This document shows, piece after piece, positions 55,140-57,261 of a DNA stretch of 57,261 nucleotides. This stretch comes from Mycolicibacterium peregrinum. GTDB lineage: Bacteria > Actinomycetota > Actinomycetes > Mycobacteriales > Mycobacteriaceae. A program made the translations under genes and the position numbers. Positions within the stretch are counted from its first letter, which is position 1, and each line of letters opens with the position of its first letter. The stretch covers positions 1-57,261 of the forward strand of contig NZ_LZSY01000177.1 of assembly GCF_001665625.1 (NCBI RefSeq). Direction: 5' to 3'. The notes beneath the pieces were generated by a model. That model made no database searches. It worked only from the letters and a program-made list of their open reading frames with translations, and was not told the DNA's origin.

Positions 55140-57086
55140 ATGACCGCTCTGTCGACCGACCGGTCGCCGCTGTCCGGCGCCGACGCGGGGCCCGCAGGTT
55201 CACGCGGTGTCGGTGCATGGATGTGGTCCCTGGATTCGGTGCGTTGGGCGGCCGCAGCCCTTGTGCTGATGCTGTGCGGCGTGCTCGCGCAAGCGGCGAA
55301 TGCTCCGCAACCGCTGTGGTGGACCCTGTATCTGGCGTGTTATCTCGCCGGCGGCTGGCAGTCGGCGGTATCCGGTGTGCAGGCGCTGCGTGCCCGCACG
55401 CTCGATGTCGACCTGCTGATGATCCTCGCGGCGATCGGTGCGGCAGCCATCGGGCAGGTGATCGACGGCGCGCTACTGATCGTCATCTTCGCGACGTCGG
55501 GCGCGCTGGAGGACGTGGCCACCGCACGCACCGAACGTTCGGTGCGTGGTCTACTCGACCTGGCTCCGGCCGACGCGACCGTCCTCGACGAGGACGGCAC
55601 CCATCGCGTCGTCGCCGCAGGCTCTCTGCGCCTCGGTGACCGAATCCTCATCCGGCCCGGGGAACGAATCTCGGCTGACGGCACCGTGTTCGGTGGATCC
55701 TCGGACGTCGACCAGTCCTCGATCACCGGTGAACCGTTGCCGGTCGCCAAACAGGTGGGCGACGACGTCTTCGCCGGAACGCTCAACACCACCGGGGCCC
55801 TGCAGGTCACCGTCACCCGCGACCCCTCAAGCACGGTGATGGCGCGCATCGTCGCGGCGGTCGCCGAGGCTTCGGCAACCAAGGCCACCACGCAGCTGTT
55901 CATCGAGAAGATCGAACAACGTTATTCGGTGCTGGTGGTGGCTGCCACCCTGGCACTGTTCGCGGTGCCGTTGGTGTTGGGTGCGGATCTGCGCTCAACC
56001 CTGTTGCGCGCCATGACGTTCATGATCGTGGCGTCGCCGTGTGCAGTGGTGCTCGCGACCATGCCGCCGCTGTTGTGCTCGATCGCCAACGCCAGCCGGC
56101 ACGGAGTGCTGGTGAAGTCCGCGGTCGCCATGGAGCGACTGGCCGATACCGACGTCGTCGTGCTCGACAAGACCGGGACCTTGACCACGGGAGCCCCGCG
56201 CGTCGTGCAGATTGTGGGGCTGCCCGGTGGCGACAGCGGCGACGTCCTCGCAACTGCCGCTGCCGCAGAGCAATTCAGCGAGCATCCCATCGGACGCGCC
56301 GTCGTCGCCGAGGCGGTGATGCGAGGCATCCGGATTCCGGAGGCCGCCGATTTCACCGCTCGCGCGGGTCGTGGTGTCCGGGCGGTCGTCGATGGGCGCA
56401 CCGTCGAGGTCCTGAGTCCGGCGACGTATCGAGGCCCGGCGGTCCCGGACGTGGCCGAGATCGAGGCCACCGGGGCGACTGCTGTCGTCGTCACGGTCGA
56501 CGGGGAGGCGATCGGGGTGGTGGGTCTGCAGGATCGGGTGCGCCCGGGTGCCGCGGATGCGGTCCGGAAGCTGCACGCGCTCACCGGATGTCAGCCGGTT
56601 CTGCTCACCGGTGACAACCAGGTCGCAGCGTCGCGGCTGGCCGAGCAGCTTGGCATCGAGGATGTGCGGGGTGGTCTGCTGCCCGACGACAAGACCGCTG
56701 CGGTCCGGGAGTTGGAATCCGGTGGACGGCGGGTGCTGATGGTGGGCGACGGGATCAACGATGCACCGGCCATGGCGTCCGCCCATTCCTCGATGGCGAT
56801 GGGTCGCAGCGGTGCCGATCTGACGGTCGACACGGCTGACGTGGTCACGGTCGGCGACGACCTGTCGACGATCGGCGCGGTGGTCGCGTTGGCCCGGCGG
56901 GCGCGGCGCCTGGTGGTCGCCAACCTGGTGATCGCCGCCACCGTCATCACAGTCCTGGTGATCTGGGATCTGTTCGGGCACTTGCCGTTACCGCTCGGGG
57001 TGGCCGGCCATGAGGGATCGACCATGCTCGTCGCCCTCAACGGGCTGCGACTGTTGAGCAGCCGCGCGTGGCGCAGACTTCCCTAG
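55140..57086 (+). CDS. ctpJ: CtpJ-like P1B-4 metal efflux ATPase
   Basis: A 648-residue heavy-metal P-type ATPase without N-terminal metal-binding domain. It has the transmembrane SPC metal site (ASPCAVVL), the phosphorylation motif DKTGTLTTG, HP motif SEHPIGRAV, the TGDN motif and the hinge MVGDGINDAPAM. The last helix carries HEGSTMLVALN, the P1B-4 HEGG[T] motif with Ser for Gly. Such pumps export Co, Ni or Fe; ctpJ is the NmtR target in M. tuberculosis (Rv3743c/Rv3744). ATG 55140 has GAGAGG 8 bp upstream. It is divergent from nmtR over a shared operator. Confidence 0.93.
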   Translation: MTALSTDRSPLSGADAGPAGSRGVGAWMWSLDSVRWAAAALVLMLCGVLAQAANAPQPLWWTLYLACYLAGGWQSAVSGVQALRARTLDVDLLMILAAIGAAAIGQVIDGALLIVIFATSGALEDVATARTERSVRGLLDLAPADATVLDEDGTHRVVAAGSLRLGDRILIRPGERISADGTVFGGSSDVDQSSITGEPLPVAKQVGDDVFAGTLNTTGALQVTVTRDPSSTVMARIVAAVAEASATKATTQLFIEKIEQRYSVLVVAATLALFAVPLVLGADLRSTLLRAMTFMIVASPCAVVLATMPPLLCSIANASRHGVLVKSAVAMERLADTDVVVLDKTGTLTTGAPRVVQIVGLPGGDSGDVLATAAAAEQFSEHPIGRAVVAEAVMRGIRIPEAADFTARAGRGVRAVVDGRTVEVLSPATYRGPAVPDVAEIEATGATAVVVTVDGEAIGVVGLQDRVRPGAADAVRKLHALTGCQPVLLTGDNQVAASRLAEQLGIEDVRGGLLPDDKTAAVRELESGGRRVLMVGDGINDAPAMASAHSSMAMGRSGADLTVDTADVVTVGDDLSTIGAVVALARRARRLVVANLVIAATVITVLVIWDLFGHLPLPLGVAGHEGSTMLVALNGLRLLSSRAWRRLP

Positions 57087-57148
57087 CGCGAGCAGACGTG
57101 AAAGTACCCGGGTAACCCCATTTCCGGGTACCGCAACGTCTGCTCGCG
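57087..57148. repeat. dispersed hairpin GAGCAGACG family, copy 3
   Basis: The outer arms CGCGAGCAGACGT / ACGTCTGCTCGCG pair perfectly over 13 bp; the inner arms are GTACCCGG / CCGGGTAC, different in sequence from copies 1 and 2 but still fully complementary. It lies between the convergent ctpJ and the synthetase end. Confidence 0.85.
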
Positions 57149-57155
57149 GAAGAAA

Positions 57156-57261
57156 CTAGGGCCGCAGCACGTTCTTGAGCGCGTCGAGCACCGCGGGATC
57201 CTCGATGGTGGAGGGCACCGGCTCGTCGAGCCCGTCGGCGATACCGCGCATGGTCTTGCGC
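57156..57261 (-). CDS. acyl-CoA synthetase (acetyl/propionyl-CoA synthetase-like), 3' end
   Basis: The last 34 codons of a gene that continues beyond the window on the minus strand. The visible C-terminus RKTMRGIADG...PSTIEDPAVLDALK matches the end of PrpE/Acs-type synthetases (the K-R-K-T-M-R region just after the catalytic SGK lysine, then a TIEDPAVL tail). Only the family can be suggested. It is convergent with ctpJ. Confidence 0.6.
   Translation of the reverse strand, partial: RKTMRGIADGLDEPVPSTIEDPAVLDALKNVLRP

Noticed and set aside
1..57261. Insertion sequences, prophage or integrase genes
   Set aside because: I recognised no transposase, integrase or phage structural protein, nor target-site duplications flanking the accessory genes.

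Overview
The window is high-GC actinobacterial DNA from a mycobacterium. The gene order follows, in the same relative orientations, the Mycobacterium tuberculosis stretch that runs roughly from Rv0999 to Rv1026: a DUF5642 lipoprotein, an AlkB-like gene, arcA, pmt, rsmI, pabB, metG, tatD, rpfB, ksgA, ispE, an acyl-CoA synthetase, pth, rplY, lpqT, prs, glmU, tetR, mfd, mazG, lpqU, eno, an ftsB-like gene, DUF501 and ppx2. Many extra genes sit between these anchors, as expected for a fast-growing species (Mycolicibacterium-like). I did not identify the species.

Layout. 1-7.4 kb: two DUF5642 proteins, an AlkB-type dioxygenase, soxR divergent from arcA, protein mannosyltransferase divergent from rsmI, and pabB. 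7.5-11.2 kb (inserted relative to M. tuberculosis): an ECF41-type sigma factor translationally coupled to an FAD oxidoreductase, then gdhA. 11.2-19.8 kb: metG, tatD, rpfB, ksgA, an inserted Ser/Thr kinase on the opposite strand, ispE, a small leaderless ORF and an acyl-CoA synthetase. 19.9-23.7 kb: accessory secreted or membrane proteins, a 4Fe-4S reductase-like gene and a metallophosphoesterase. 23.8-29.9 kb (minus strand): pth, rplY, an SDR, lpqT-arsC-prs, glmU and tRNA-Gln(UUG). 29.9-33.5 kb: tetR, an SRPBCC/ArsR pair behind twin operators, and a lysA paralogue. 33.5-40.3 kb: mfd, an exported repeat protein, mazG with an acidic tail, and a serine hydrolase. 40.4-44.4 kb: efeUOB iron uptake genes plus a DsbA-like protein under a candidate IdeR box. 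44.6-48.9 kb: lpqU, eno, ftsB-like, DUF501 and ppx. 49.2-57.3 kb: an MPT63-like protein with an Ala/Pro tail; an Lgt paralogue, membrane protein and radical-SAM operon; a ZIP transporter; a 32-residue Cys-rich protein; nmtR/ctpJ; and the 3' end of an acyl-CoA synthetase.

Regulation. Many genes have a TANNNT -10 box placed so that transcription would start at, or within a few bases of, the start codon, so leaderless mRNAs are predicted to be common. In three compact divergent gaps the two opposing -10 boxes share one central TA. Convergent gene ends carry dispersed hairpin families with conserved outer cores and variable inner arms.

Most interesting candidates: (i) the Lgt-like/membrane/radical-SAM operon, a possible undescribed lipid-modification system; (ii) the Cys-rich, metallothionein-like minigene beside the nickel/cobalt-type nmtR/ctpJ pair; (iii) the exported protein built from about fifteen five-residue VNVPx units; (iv) a SoxR box that appears to control arginine deiminase.
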